64,000 nucleotides of DNA from Clostridiales bacterium (GTDB taxonomy: Bacteria > Bacillota > Clostridia > Christensenellales > Borkfalkiaceae): contig SVHW01000006.1 of NCBI GenBank assembly GCA_015055655.1, forward strand, positions 29,264 through 93,263, read 5' to 3'. The first letter of the stretch is position 1. Each line of letters begins with the position of its first letter. The notes below the pieces were generated by a model. The model made no database searches and was not told the DNA's origin. It was given only the letters and a program-made list of their open reading frames with translations. This document shows, in pieces, positions 16,495-25,122 of the stretch. The position numbers and the translations under genes were made by a program.

Positions 16495-17385
16495 TTAAAA
16501 TTTCAAGTCTTCGTACCCGTATTCTCTAATCAAATTCGGGCGTTCGCGCCAGTCCTCTTTCACCTTGACGTACGTCGTCAAAAAGACTTTTGCTCCGAGG
16601 AATTTTTCCATATCTTGACGGGCGAAGGAAGACACTTCTTTAATTGCCCTGCCTTGCTTGCCGATAAGGATAGCCTTATGGTTTGCTCTTTCGCATACGA
16701 TATCCAAATTCACGTCGTACACGCCGTTGTCCTGTCTTTCAAAGGTGTTGATAACGATAGCGATGCCGTGGGGGATTTCCTTATCGAATTTAAGCAAAAT
16801 CTTTTCGCGCATAATTTCCGCAATCATAAACCGTTCGCTCTTGTCCGACACGATATCTTCTTCAAACACCTTCTCCCCTTCGGGCATTTTGGAAACGAGA
16901 AACTCTTTCAGCGCACGGACGTTTTTCCCCTTTCTTGCAGATACGGGGAAGACGTCTAAATCCAGCCCTGCGTCCGAGAATTTCGCCATATCCAAAGGAA
17001 TATTTTCCTTGGGCATAATGTCGATTTTCGTATAGGCAATCGCCATAGGAATCCCCAGCGCTTTATACTTTTTCATCAACTCGAAATCCTCGTCGCTAAC
17101 GCCGTCGTGTCCGTCCACGACGTAAAGAATATAATCCACCGATTTTGCGCTGGTTTCCGTCGTCCGCATCATCATATCGGTGAGCGCGTTTCTCGCCTTA
17201 TAAATCCCCGGCGTGTCCACGAAGACGATTTGATATTCCTCGTCCGTCAATACGCCCAAAATTCTATCCCGCGTGGTTTGGGGCTTGGGGGATACGATGG
17301 ATACTTTCTCCCCAACCATAACGTTGATTAACGTGCTTTTTCCCGCGTTTGCTCTGCCGATGACGGCTATATATCCGCTTCTCAT
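16495..17385 (-). CDS. era: GTPase Era
   Basis: Era binds the 3' end of 16S rRNA and assists 30S maturation. 296 residues: GTPase domain with G1 GRANAGKST, G3 DTPG and G4 TKID, and a C-terminal KH domain with IGKQGRAIKEVSSFARQD. It lies 15 nt after ybeY, another 16S-processing factor, and before yqzL-recO. The dgkA and cdd genes often found between ybeY and era are absent. Confidence 0.98.
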   Translation of the reverse strand: MRSGYIAVIGRANAGKSTLINVMVGEKVSIVSPKPQTTRDRILGVLTDEEYQIVFVDTPGIYKARNALTDMMMRTTETSAKSVDYILYVVDGHDGVSDEDFELMKKYKALGIPMAIAYTKIDIMPKENIPLDMAKFSDAGLDLDVFPVSARKGKNVRALKEFLVSKMPEGEKVFEEDIVSDKSERFMIAEIMREKILLKFDKEIPHGIAIVINTFERQDNGVYDVNLDIVCERANHKAILIGKQGRAIKEVSSFARQDMEKFLGAKVFLTTYVKVKEDWRERPNLIREYGYEDLKF

Positions 17386-17400
17386 TTCTTCTCTCCTTTG

Positions 17401-17883
17401 TTAAAGCCGCGTAATACCCAGCTCTTTTAATACGCTTTCTTCCTTTTCCCGCATTTCCGCGCGCTCTTCTTCGGTGATATGGTCGTACCCCAAGCAATGC
17501 ATTACGCCGTGTACGAATAAGTAATGCAATTCCCGTTCATACGAGTGTCCGTATTCTTCCGCCTGCTCCTTTGCGCGCTGTTTGCAAATGACGATAGAGC
17601 CGATAACCAACTTCCCGTCTTCGTCTATATCGTACGGAAAATCTGCGCCGCGTATCGCCTTGCCTTTCACGTCGTCCAACGTGGGATAACTTAATACGTC
17701 CGTCACTTTGTCAATACCGCGCGTTTCACGGTTCAAACGGCGGATTTCCTCTTCCGTCACCGAGAGATACTCCACGCCGATGGGCAAGTCCGCTTGCACG
17801 AAATTCCCCAACGCTTTGCAAAGCGCGTCCATTTGCATTTCCGACAATTCCTTTTCGTCCGTATCCACGAAAAACTTACTCAT
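17401..17883 (-). CDS. ybeY: rRNA maturation RNase/endoribonuclease YbeY
   Basis: 160 residues with the zinc motif HGVMHCLGYDH (three His ligands), the UPF0054 hallmark. It acts in 16S 3'-end processing and ribosome quality control. Its start overlaps the end of the pgpH-like gene by 8 nt, indicating translational coupling. Confidence 0.97.
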   Translation of the reverse strand: MSKFFVDTDEKELSEMQMDALCKALGNFVQADLPIGVEYLSVTEEEIRRLNRETRGIDKVTDVLSYPTLDDVKGKAIRGADFPYDIDEDGKLVIGSIVICKQRAKEQAEEYGHSYERELHYLFVHGVMHCLGYDHITEEERAEMREKEESVLKELGITRL

Positions 17884-19390
17884 CGTTTTCCCCTTTCGTG
17901 CCGCTTTCCGTGCGACGGTATTTAATGTTGGGATATTGAATTCGGTGATGATATACCCCCGTCATACAGTTGACGAGCGCCAAACGGATTTTCGTCAAAT
18001 CAGCCATCGTAATATTACACTCGGCAAACTGTTCCAAATCCATACGTTCTTCAATCACCGAACGGATTGCCTTTTCCGCATCCTCGGGCGAGCGCGCGTT
18101 CGCCGCGCGAACAGCCGCCTCCGACGCGTCGCAAATCATAATAATCGCCGCTATCTTGCTCTGCGGTTTGGGGCCGGAATAAGAAAAGTCTTCAATGTCC
18201 AATTCCCCGTCCGTCAATTTCAACGCCTTGGCGTAGAAATAACGGATGGGCATCGTGCCGTGATGTTCCAACGCGACGTCTGCCAAAAATTGCGGCAAAT
18301 GATGATTGCGTATCAAGGTGTAGCCGTCCCTTGCGTGCGAACGGATGATGTCCGCGGAAAGCTCGGGCGTGAGCTCGTCGTGCAAATTGTATTCTCCCTG
18401 ATTTTCGGTGAAATGTTCGGGATAATGCAATTTCCCAACGTCGTGATACAGCGCCGCCGCGCGCGCGTAATCCACGTCTTCACCGATAGCAGCCGCGCTC
18501 GCTTCCGCAAGCTGCGCCACCATCATAGAGTGGTTGTACGTGCCGGGCGCTTCCGCTTTCAGTTTTTTCAAAATTCTCGCGTCCGAACTGGTGAGTTCGC
18601 GCAAACGGAACGCCGTCAAACAATTAAACGTCCACTCGAACACGGGCAACAACGCCAAGAAGATAACCGCCGACATTACGCCGCCGAACAAACCGAACCC
18701 CATTTCCGTAAGTACGCCGTCAAACGGAGCCGTACCAACGCTCGTTTGCGTTTCCAAAAAAGCAGGCAGTTCTAACAGCAAAATAATCAAGTCTATCGGG
18801 AATACTATCACCAAACCTATCCCTACGACGTGCAACCGCGAACGCGCTTTGCTGGCAAAAAACACCGCGAACATCCCTGCCGTAAACGACATCAATAACG
18901 AGGAGCAGCACTCTTTGATAGACACCGCGCTATCAGGCATAGCGAACGCGTCGATGACGAATACCAACAACGCGGAAATTACGTTCATAAAAATCGCTTC
19001 TCTACGTCCCACCAATACGAAGATGAGCAAGGAAACGAACGCCACGGGACGGGCGTAGATATCAATTTTATACCCGATAAGGCACGCCATCACCAAGTAC
19101 AAATCCAACACCGTAAACAGCAGAGCTATCTTTTTGCCGTTTATCAGCATTTCCCTATTTTCGAAGAAGAAATATAGATACGTAATGATAAACAACAGCA
19201 ACGCGCTAAAAATTGCGTACAAATAATTTGCCCCTTCCCTCGATAAATTCTCTTTCAGGTTGGGCAACTTGTCGCCGATTAGCAATAACGCCGCCAAGAC
19301 AATGAAAATGACGTAGTGCAAAAAATACCACAATACGCTTTTAAGCGTATGCGATTTCGTCCACTCGTGTACAAATTCTTTCTTTTCCAT
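17876..19390 (-). CDS. HD-domain membrane phosphodiesterase, PgpH/YqfF-like, lacking the extracellular domain
   Basis: PgpH/YqfF proteins hydrolyse cyclic-di-AMP at the membrane. Here there are 504 residues: a first membrane segment near 19-38, only about 20 residues outside, then roughly seven further hydrophobic segments up to about 260, then an HD domain with YNHSMMVAQLAE and LYHDVGK and a conserved YPEHFTENQ. Usual family members are about 700 residues because a large extracellular 7TMR-HDED domain follows the first membrane segment; that is missing here. Operon position (phoH - this - ybeY) is canonical. Loss of the sensor domain suggests altered signal input. Confidence 0.88.
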   Translation of the reverse strand: MEKKEFVHEWTKSHTLKSVLWYFLHYVIFIVLAALLLIGDKLPNLKENLSREGANYLYAIFSALLLFIITYLYFFFENREMLINGKKIALLFTVLDLYLVMACLIGYKIDIYARPVAFVSLLIFVLVGRREAIFMNVISALLVFVIDAFAMPDSAVSIKECCSSLLMSFTAGMFAVFFASKARSRLHVVGIGLVIVFPIDLIILLLELPAFLETQTSVGTAPFDGVLTEMGFGLFGGVMSAVIFLALLPVFEWTFNCLTAFRLRELTSSDARILKKLKAEAPGTYNHSMMVAQLAEASAAAIGEDVDYARAAALYHDVGKLHYPEHFTENQGEYNLHDELTPELSADIIRSHARDGYTLIRNHHLPQFLADVALEHHGTMPIRYFYAKALKLTDGELDIEDFSYSGPKPQSKIAAIIMICDASEAAVRAANARSPEDAEKAIRSVIEERMDLEQFAECNITMADLTKIRLALVNCMTGVYHHRIQYPNIKYRRTESGTKGENDE

Positions 19391-19396
19391 CTTTGG

Positions 19397-20473
19397 TTAT
19401 TCTCCTTCCGCGCCGTTTACGCGGTTTTTATTTTTCTCCGATGCGTTCGGTTTTTTTCCGTCCTTTTCTTTGGCTGCATCCGCTTTTTCATACGCGCGGA
19501 TAATTCGCATCACCAACGGATGCCGCACCACGTCTTTGGACGTAAGCTTGCAAACGGCAATCCCTTCCACGCCGTCCAATATCGAAGTTGCGTGCACCAA
19601 ACCGCTTTCTTTTCCGTCCAAATCGATTTGCGTAATATCCCCCGTCACCACCGTCTTGCTTCCTTCGCCCATACGGGTGAGAAACATCTTCATCTGTTCC
19701 TTCGTCGTGTTTTGCGCTTCGTCCAAAATGATGAAAGCGTTGGACAACGTTCTACCGCGCATGTATGCTAGCGGGGCAACTTCTATCACGCCTCTTTCCA
19801 TCAACTTTGCGTACGTTTCTAACCCGAGCATTTCCTGCAAAGCGTCGTATAAAGGACGTAAATACGGGTCGACTTTCGTCTGCAAATCCCCCGGAAGAAA
19901 TCCCAGCTTTTCTCCTGCCTCCACCGCAGGACGGGTAAGGATAATTTTCTCCACTTGCTTGGCTTTGAACGCCGTCACCGCCATACATACGGCAAGATAC
20001 GTTTTCCCCGTACCCGCAGGGCCTACGCCGAACACTACCGTGTTGTTTCGTATCGCGTCTACGTACGCCTTTTGCCCTACCGTCTTGCATTTTATCTGCT
20101 TGCCGCGCGCCGTCACCGCCACCGCGCCTACCGATAAGGTGGACAGCTCTTCCGTTCTACCGTCTTTGGCGAGCTCGATACAATACGCCGTACGCCCCTC
20201 GTCAATCATTTCGCCTTGTGCAGCCAAATTGGACAACGCCCCCAAAACTTTCACAGCCAACGATACGTCTTCCGCATTGCCTTCTACACGAATCTTTACC
20301 CCGTCCACGTAAGCGGTTACGTTTGCTTCACGCGCAAGGAAATTCAAATTTCCGTCAAACGCGCCAAGTACCCTCGACAGCTTGTCCAAAGACCCCATAT
20401 CCACTTTTTCGCTGATTTTCGTGTTTTTCAATCCTATCCCCCTTCCAACGCCGCTAAAAAGCGACGGTTTCAT
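19397..20473 (-). CDS. PhoH family ATPase
   Basis: 358 residues from the ATG at 20473, chosen because GAGAGG precedes it and the family-like N-terminus follows. The N-terminal KH-like region (DGNLNFLAREANVTAYVDG) is typical of PhoH/YbeZ. The ATPase core has Walker A GPAGTGKTY, RPAVEAGEKLGFLPGDLQ, Walker B FIILDEAQNTT and VVTGDITQIDLD. PhoH proteins are linked to RNA metabolism with YbeY. It overlaps the end of yqfD by 4 nt and ends in a charged tail. Confidence 0.96.
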   Translation of the reverse strand: MKPSLFSGVGRGIGLKNTKISEKVDMGSLDKLSRVLGAFDGNLNFLAREANVTAYVDGVKIRVEGNAEDVSLAVKVLGALSNLAAQGEMIDEGRTAYCIELAKDGRTEELSTLSVGAVAVTARGKQIKCKTVGQKAYVDAIRNNTVVFGVGPAGTGKTYLAVCMAVTAFKAKQVEKIILTRPAVEAGEKLGFLPGDLQTKVDPYLRPLYDALQEMLGLETYAKLMERGVIEVAPLAYMRGRTLSNAFIILDEAQNTTKEQMKMFLTRMGEGSKTVVTGDITQIDLDGKESGLVHATSILDGVEGIAVCKLTSKDVVRHPLVMRIIRAYEKADAAKEKDGKKPNASEKNKNRVNGAEGE

Positions 20474-21381
20474 ACGTTCATCCTCTCTATCGCCGTATAT
20501 TCTATCCGCGTAAAATACCCGTTTTCTATCGCCACGCTTTGCGTGTAGGTAATAACGTCTTCTTCCCCGATTGCCGCCTGCATATACGCAACGGCAAACG
20601 CCTCTTTTTCGTCCGTTGCCGCCACGACGCACTCGTACGAACAAGCAATGCTCACGCGCGCCATTACGTCCACGCGCCGCCGTTCTCCGTCCGCCGTTTC
20701 TATCCAATCGCCAACCAACGTATCCCCTGCGTTAACGCTATCGCCCACGTTCTTTTCCACCGAGCCCTTCAACGCCGTAATCGCCAAAACGTTACCCGTA
20801 TGCCTTGCTTTCATCGCGCCTTTCGTAAACGTGGTTTTCGGCGTTTCTCCCAGCCGCATATCCACCAACAAACGCGTCCCCGATTTTTTTATCGAGCAAA
20901 ACTCTACTCCGTCAAGAGCAAGCAACTTTGCGCAAATCTTCTCCTCGTTGCCCGCTTTATATCTGGAAAACGGACGTATTCCGTATTCGTCAAGCAACGC
21001 GAACGTTTCGCGCGCGTATACGGAAGAAGCGGTAAATTCCACGCCAAAAATGCAGCCGTCAAAAAACATCGTCGAAAGACAAAATACGCACGCCCCCAAC
21101 GAAAAACCTATCCTTCTTTTCAGCGTTTCCCAATACCGTCCAACGCCTATATAGCCGACGGAACGGACGACGTACGGCGCGTATGCGGTTGCGTAATCGC
21201 CGCCTTTGGGATAAACGGAAAACACCGTTGCCGCGTCCTTTTTCTTCACGGTGATGCGCAGCGTATCGCTTTTCGTCTTTCGCACGTCGTACAAGGGTAT
21301 CCCTGCGCGCCGTAACCGTAATAAAGCGCGTTCGGGCATTAACCCTTGCAATTCCAACCGTTCTCGCAATGGAAAAAACAT
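20470..21381 (-). CDS. yqfD: Sporulation protein YqfD
   Basis: 303 residues with the family pattern: GIPLYDVRKTKSDTLRITVKKKD, a single membrane region near 85-110 (RIGFSLGACVFCLSTMFFDG), and a C-terminal half with ALDGVEFCSIKKSGTRLLVD and GDSVNAGDTLVGDW. In Bacillus it is made in the mother cell and needed for efficient sporulation. It begins 4 nt after yqfC ends and overlaps phoH. The first membrane segment shows unusual Cys residues. Confidence 0.9.
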   Translation of the reverse strand: MFFPLRERLELQGLMPERALLRLRRAGIPLYDVRKTKSDTLRITVKKKDAATVFSVYPKGGDYATAYAPYVVRSVGYIGVGRYWETLKRRIGFSLGACVFCLSTMFFDGCIFGVEFTASSVYARETFALLDEYGIRPFSRYKAGNEEKICAKLLALDGVEFCSIKKSGTRLLVDMRLGETPKTTFTKGAMKARHTGNVLAITALKGSVEKNVGDSVNAGDTLVGDWIETADGERRRVDVMARVSIACSYECVVAATDEKEAFAVAYMQAAIGEEDVITYTQSVAIENGYFTRIEYTAIERMNV

Positions 21382-21385
21382 ACGC

Positions 21386-21664
21386 TCAGCCGTCCTTTTT
21401 AGAAAGGCGTTCTTGCCCCTTTCCGTCCAGCAACGTCGCCGAATATATCTTCCCTAAAAGTTGCAAATCCCCGTCGCAATATTTCTTGATTGTCAACCCT
21501 TCCCCGTCGATTTCTACGCCGTATCGAGAAAAGTACACCACGATTTTACGCGGGGAAAAATCCCCCACCGTCTTTACACCTTCGAAATATCCGCCGCCTC
21601 CAACGATAACGGTATATCTCGCCGTGCCCTCAACGCCTTTGAAAATTTCCTCGTACAAGCGCAT
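21386..21664 (-). CDS. yqfC: Sporulation protein YqfC (YabP family)
   Basis: 92 residues, with YTVIVGGGGYFEGVKTVGDF and IVVYFSRYGVEIDGEGLTIKKY matching the YabP/YqfC family. First gene of the cluster and directly downstream of a sigma-E-like promoter, in line with mother-cell expression in Bacillus. The downstream housekeeping genes could also be read from it. Confidence 0.88.
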   Translation of the reverse strand: MRLYEEIFKGVEGTARYTVIVGGGGYFEGVKTVGDFSPRKIVVYFSRYGVEIDGEGLTIKKYCDGDLQLLGKIYSATLLDGKGQERLSKKDG

Positions 21665-21693
21665 AATTTTCGCTCCCTTTGCCGTCTTTGTTT

Positions 21694-21720
21694 AGTATAT
21701 GACGGGAGAGAATAAGATAT
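21694..21720 (-). promoter_or_regulatory. Probable sigma-E-type promoter of yqfC
   Basis: Minus strand CATATACT (21694-21701) fits the CATANNNT -10 consensus of mother-cell sigma-E. An ATA (21718-21720) lies 16 bp upstream at the -35 position. The match and the gene family agree; transcription is not shown. Confidence 0.55.
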
Positions 21721-21733
21721 GCTATCGCGCTTG

Positions 21734-23353
21734 TCAGCCAAGAATATGCACGAGGTCCTCTTTCACCTTATCCGGCGCGTCCGTGCGACAAACGATAGTG
21801 AGCATATCCCCTGCGCGCAACACCGTATCGCCGTCGGGTAAAATCACCTCTTCACCGCGATGAATTTCCGTCACTCTTGCCCCAGCCGGCCACAAAACGT
21901 CACGCACTTCTCGCTTTTCCGCCAGCGCGCCTTGTGCAACGGCAATGGCGTACACTTCTCGCACCGCGCGTTCGTGTATGCCACTCTCTTGTTCGTAAAT
22001 TTCCAACAGCTCCTCGTACATACCGTCGGTGCGGAAAATCTCCCCGACGATATACCCGATAGCCACGCCGATAACGGCAGGCAGCAGGGAGGCGAAACTC
22101 CCCGTGAACTCGCATATCATCACGATAGCGGTAAGCGGCGCGCGGACGATAGACGTAAACAACGCCGCAATGCAAATCATCACCATTAAATCGCAATACT
22201 GCGGGTTCATACCCCAACGCAGCCACAACCCGTTTAAGCCGCCGCCCAAACACGCGCCGATGGCGATAATGGGGATAAAGATACCGCAAGGTATCCCCGA
22301 CGCCACGTTGACGCCCGTTATCAAAAATTTAGCAATCAATACGATAAACAGCACCCCGACGGCGGAAGCCCCGAAGATACTTTCCACCTGCATTTCCTTT
22401 GTGCCGCCAAATGTGCCAATCGATTCTATTATCGAGTGTCCTCCACCCATAACGCCCGGCACGAACAACGCCAACGCGCCTCCTATCGCAACGGCAATAA
22501 AAATTTGAAGAAAATGCACGTATTTTTGTCGTTTAATACGTATTTTTTGGAAAAGCTTTCTAAGCGCAAACGTCCCTTTTTGAAAGGCAACGCCAAGCAA
22601 TCCGCAAACCAAGCCTGCCGCCACCACGTACCCGTACGCATTGAACGCCAAGGTATGGAATTGATAAGATTCGAACGCGTTGCGTATCTCTAACCCAAGC
22701 AATAAATAAATACCGTATCGAACGACCATACCGAATACGACGGAGGAAAAGGAACAGATAAACACCTCGGGGGTAAACCGTTTATGCGCTTCTTCAAACG
22801 CAAAAATAATCCCCGTCAACGGCGCGTTGCTCGCCACCGCAAGCCCCGTACAAGCGCCACCCGTAATTTGGTATCTCTTTATCATCTCGTTTCGGCGAAG
22901 CGTCGTCGCTACGCCGTCGCCTACGCAAGCGCCTATAAACGCGCTCGGCCCTTCGGCGCCAATGGAAAGCCCCATAAAAATACTCACCAAACACGCCGCG
23001 AAATTCGCCGTTGCGTCGCGATACCATTTGAAACGCAAAACGCCGCGCGTTGCGCCCTCCGATTGCGGAATTCCGCAGCCTTTTATGATTTTCGAGATTT
23101 GCACCAGCACGCCTATGATAAACGCGCCTGCAAACAACGTAAACAGCCATAACGGTATCCAAGCAGGGTTCGCGCGGATAAACGCATACGCGCCTTGCGA
23201 AAGTTCTTCTCCCCTTTCCGCAAGCAACGTAAACGCCGTCGTAATCGCCCCAGCAAATACGCCCGTTACGCTCCCGACCAAAATCAGTTGCAAAACGTTA
23301 TGATAAAAGCTCGTCCTCGGCTTTTTTTGTTTTATCTCTTTTTGTTGTTCCAT
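21734..23353 (-). CDS. ClC-type chloride channel/antiporter with C-terminal TrkA-C domain
   Basis: 539 residues with the voltage-gated chloride channel fold. GAEGPSAFIGA contains the gating Glu region (usual form GxEGP), GIPCGIFIPIIAIGA is the second selectivity motif, and about ten membrane segments are visible. The last 80 residues (VLWPAGARVTEI ... ILPDGDTVLRAGDMLTIV) form a TrkA-C/RCK-C domain, as in other bacterial ClC proteins, probably binding a ligand. It starts 17 nt after the ABC exporter pair and is likely co-transcribed with it. Confidence 0.95.
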   Translation of the reverse strand: MEQQKEIKQKKPRTSFYHNVLQLILVGSVTGVFAGAITTAFTLLAERGEELSQGAYAFIRANPAWIPLWLFTLFAGAFIIGVLVQISKIIKGCGIPQSEGATRGVLRFKWYRDATANFAACLVSIFMGLSIGAEGPSAFIGACVGDGVATTLRRNEMIKRYQITGGACTGLAVASNAPLTGIIFAFEEAHKRFTPEVFICSFSSVVFGMVVRYGIYLLLGLEIRNAFESYQFHTLAFNAYGYVVAAGLVCGLLGVAFQKGTFALRKLFQKIRIKRQKYVHFLQIFIAVAIGGALALFVPGVMGGGHSIIESIGTFGGTKEMQVESIFGASAVGVLFIVLIAKFLITGVNVASGIPCGIFIPIIAIGACLGGGLNGLWLRWGMNPQYCDLMVMICIAALFTSIVRAPLTAIVMICEFTGSFASLLPAVIGVAIGYIVGEIFRTDGMYEELLEIYEQESGIHERAVREVYAIAVAQGALAEKREVRDVLWPAGARVTEIHRGEEVILPDGDTVLRAGDMLTIVCRTDAPDKVKEDLVHILG

Positions 23354-23370
23354 TTTTTTTACTCTTTTCT

Positions 23371-25122
23371 TTAGGCAAATTGCTTATTGTACAGTTGGGA
23401 GTACGCGCCGTTTGTTTGCAACAACTGCGCGTGCGTGCCTTGCTCTACCACGCGCCCGTTTTCCAACACCAAAATACAATCGGCGTGGACGATGGTAGAA
23501 AGGCGGTGTGCCACGATAAACGTCGTGCGCCCTTGCATTAAGGTATGGAACGCGTCGCTGATTTTGCGTTCCGTACGGGTATCGATAGACGACGTCGCCT
23601 CGTCCAATATCAGCACGGGCGGCAACGCCAACATAACGCGCGCAATACAAAGGAGCTGTTTTTGTCCTTCGGATAAATTGCCGCCGTCTTCGTTTAACTG
23701 CGTATCGTATCCCTTTTCCATACGCTTGATAAAAGAGTGCGCGTGCGCCGCTTTCGCCGCGGCAATTATCTCCTCGTCGGTGGCGTCGGGTTTACCCATT
23801 TTGATATTTTCACGCACCGTGCCGCTTTTTAGCCACGTTTCTTGCAATACCATACCGTAGTTTTCACGCAGCGAACGTCTTGTGACGTCGCGTATATCCA
23901 ATCCGTCCACTTTCACCGCGCCCTCGTTTACGTCGTAAAAGCGCATCAGTAGATTGATAAGCGTCGTTTTTCCGCTGCCCGTCCTGCCGACGATAGCTAT
24001 TTTTTGTCCGCGCGCAACCTGCAGCGACAAATCTTCTATCAATTTCTTTTCCGCGGTGTAAGAGAACGCCACGTCCTCCAGATGAATATCCCCTGCCGCT
24101 TCGCCCATTACGATATTGTCCGTATCGGGCGTTTCTTCCCGTTCGTCTATCAATTCGAAAATTCTTGCGGCGCAAGCAAAAGAGCTCTTTAATTCGGTTA
24201 CCACACCGGAGATTTCATTAAACGGCTTTGTGTACTGATTGACGTAGGAAAGGAATTTCGTTAAGCCGCCGACGGTAAACACCGCCCCTGCAAGCGTCAC
24301 GCCGCGCGCCACGTCCAACGCGCCGATAAGCGCCACCACCGCGTACACGATATTGTTGATAAATCGCGTAGACGGGTTAACGAGCGAAGAATAGAAGGTT
24401 GCGTTCATCGACGCCTTTTTCAACCGCCCGTTTACTTCGTCGAATTTTTCTTGATTTTCCTCTTCTCGCGCAAAAGCTTGCGTCGTCTTCAAACCGCCAA
24501 TCGCCTCTTCCACGAACGCCGTTTGCTCGCCCCGCGTTTTCGCTTGCTCTACGAAAAATTTATGCGTATGCGTCGCCACGAATTTGGCAATCAATACGGA
24601 AAGCGGCGTTAAGAATACTACGACCAACCCGATTTTCCAATTGGTAAGCAACATAAACGCTATCGTGCCTATAATGGTAGTTATCCCCGTAAAGAATTGC
24701 GTAAACCCCATCAGCAACCCTTCGGAAAATTGTTCGGCGTCTGCAATCACTCGGCTAACCGTATCCCCGTGCGCGTGCGTATCGAGATACCCAAGCGGCA
24801 ATTTGCCTATCTTGGCAAAAGCGTCCCTTCGCAAATCACGGACGACGTTGCAAGAAATACGGTTATTGCAAATACTCACCAGCCATTGCGAAACGGCAGC
24901 TATCCCCACGGCGATTGCCGTCTTGATAAACACCGCCTTTAAACCGTCAAAATCGACGTTACCCTTACCGACGATACAATCGATAGCGTCCCCGAAGAAT
25001 ACGGGCACGAACAGCGTCGCCGCCACCGATAACAGGGAAAACAGCAACGAACCTATTAACGAAAACGGGTATTTCCCAACGTATCGCAAAACGCGACGGA
25101 GCGTGGTAGGCTTTTTCTTCAT
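23371..25122 (-). CDS. ABC multidrug exporter half-transporter, catalytically normal partner
   Basis: 583 residues: a six-TM exporter domain (about 1-320) and an ATPase domain with Walker A GRTGSGKTT, signature LSEGQ, Walker B ILDEATSS with a normal Glu, and H-loop IVAHRLST. The start overlaps the upstream half-transporter by 4 nt. The signature has Glu in place of the common Gly (LSGGQ). With the neighbour's defective site this fits a heterodimeric exporter with one working ATP site (BmrCD/TM287-288 type). Substrate unknown. Confidence 0.94.
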   Translation of the reverse strand: MKKKPTTLRRVLRYVGKYPFSLIGSLLFSLLSVAATLFVPVFFGDAIDCIVGKGNVDFDGLKAVFIKTAIAVGIAAVSQWLVSICNNRISCNVVRDLRRDAFAKIGKLPLGYLDTHAHGDTVSRVIADAEQFSEGLLMGFTQFFTGITTIIGTIAFMLLTNWKIGLVVVFLTPLSVLIAKFVATHTHKFFVEQAKTRGEQTAFVEEAIGGLKTTQAFAREEENQEKFDEVNGRLKKASMNATFYSSLVNPSTRFINNIVYAVVALIGALDVARGVTLAGAVFTVGGLTKFLSYVNQYTKPFNEISGVVTELKSSFACAARIFELIDEREETPDTDNIVMGEAAGDIHLEDVAFSYTAEKKLIEDLSLQVARGQKIAIVGRTGSGKTTLINLLMRFYDVNEGAVKVDGLDIRDVTRRSLRENYGMVLQETWLKSGTVRENIKMGKPDATDEEIIAAAKAAHAHSFIKRMEKGYDTQLNEDGGNLSEGQKQLLCIARVMLALPPVLILDEATSSIDTRTERKISDAFHTLMQGRTTFIVAHRLSTIVHADCILVLENGRVVEQGTHAQLLQTNGAYSQLYNKQFA

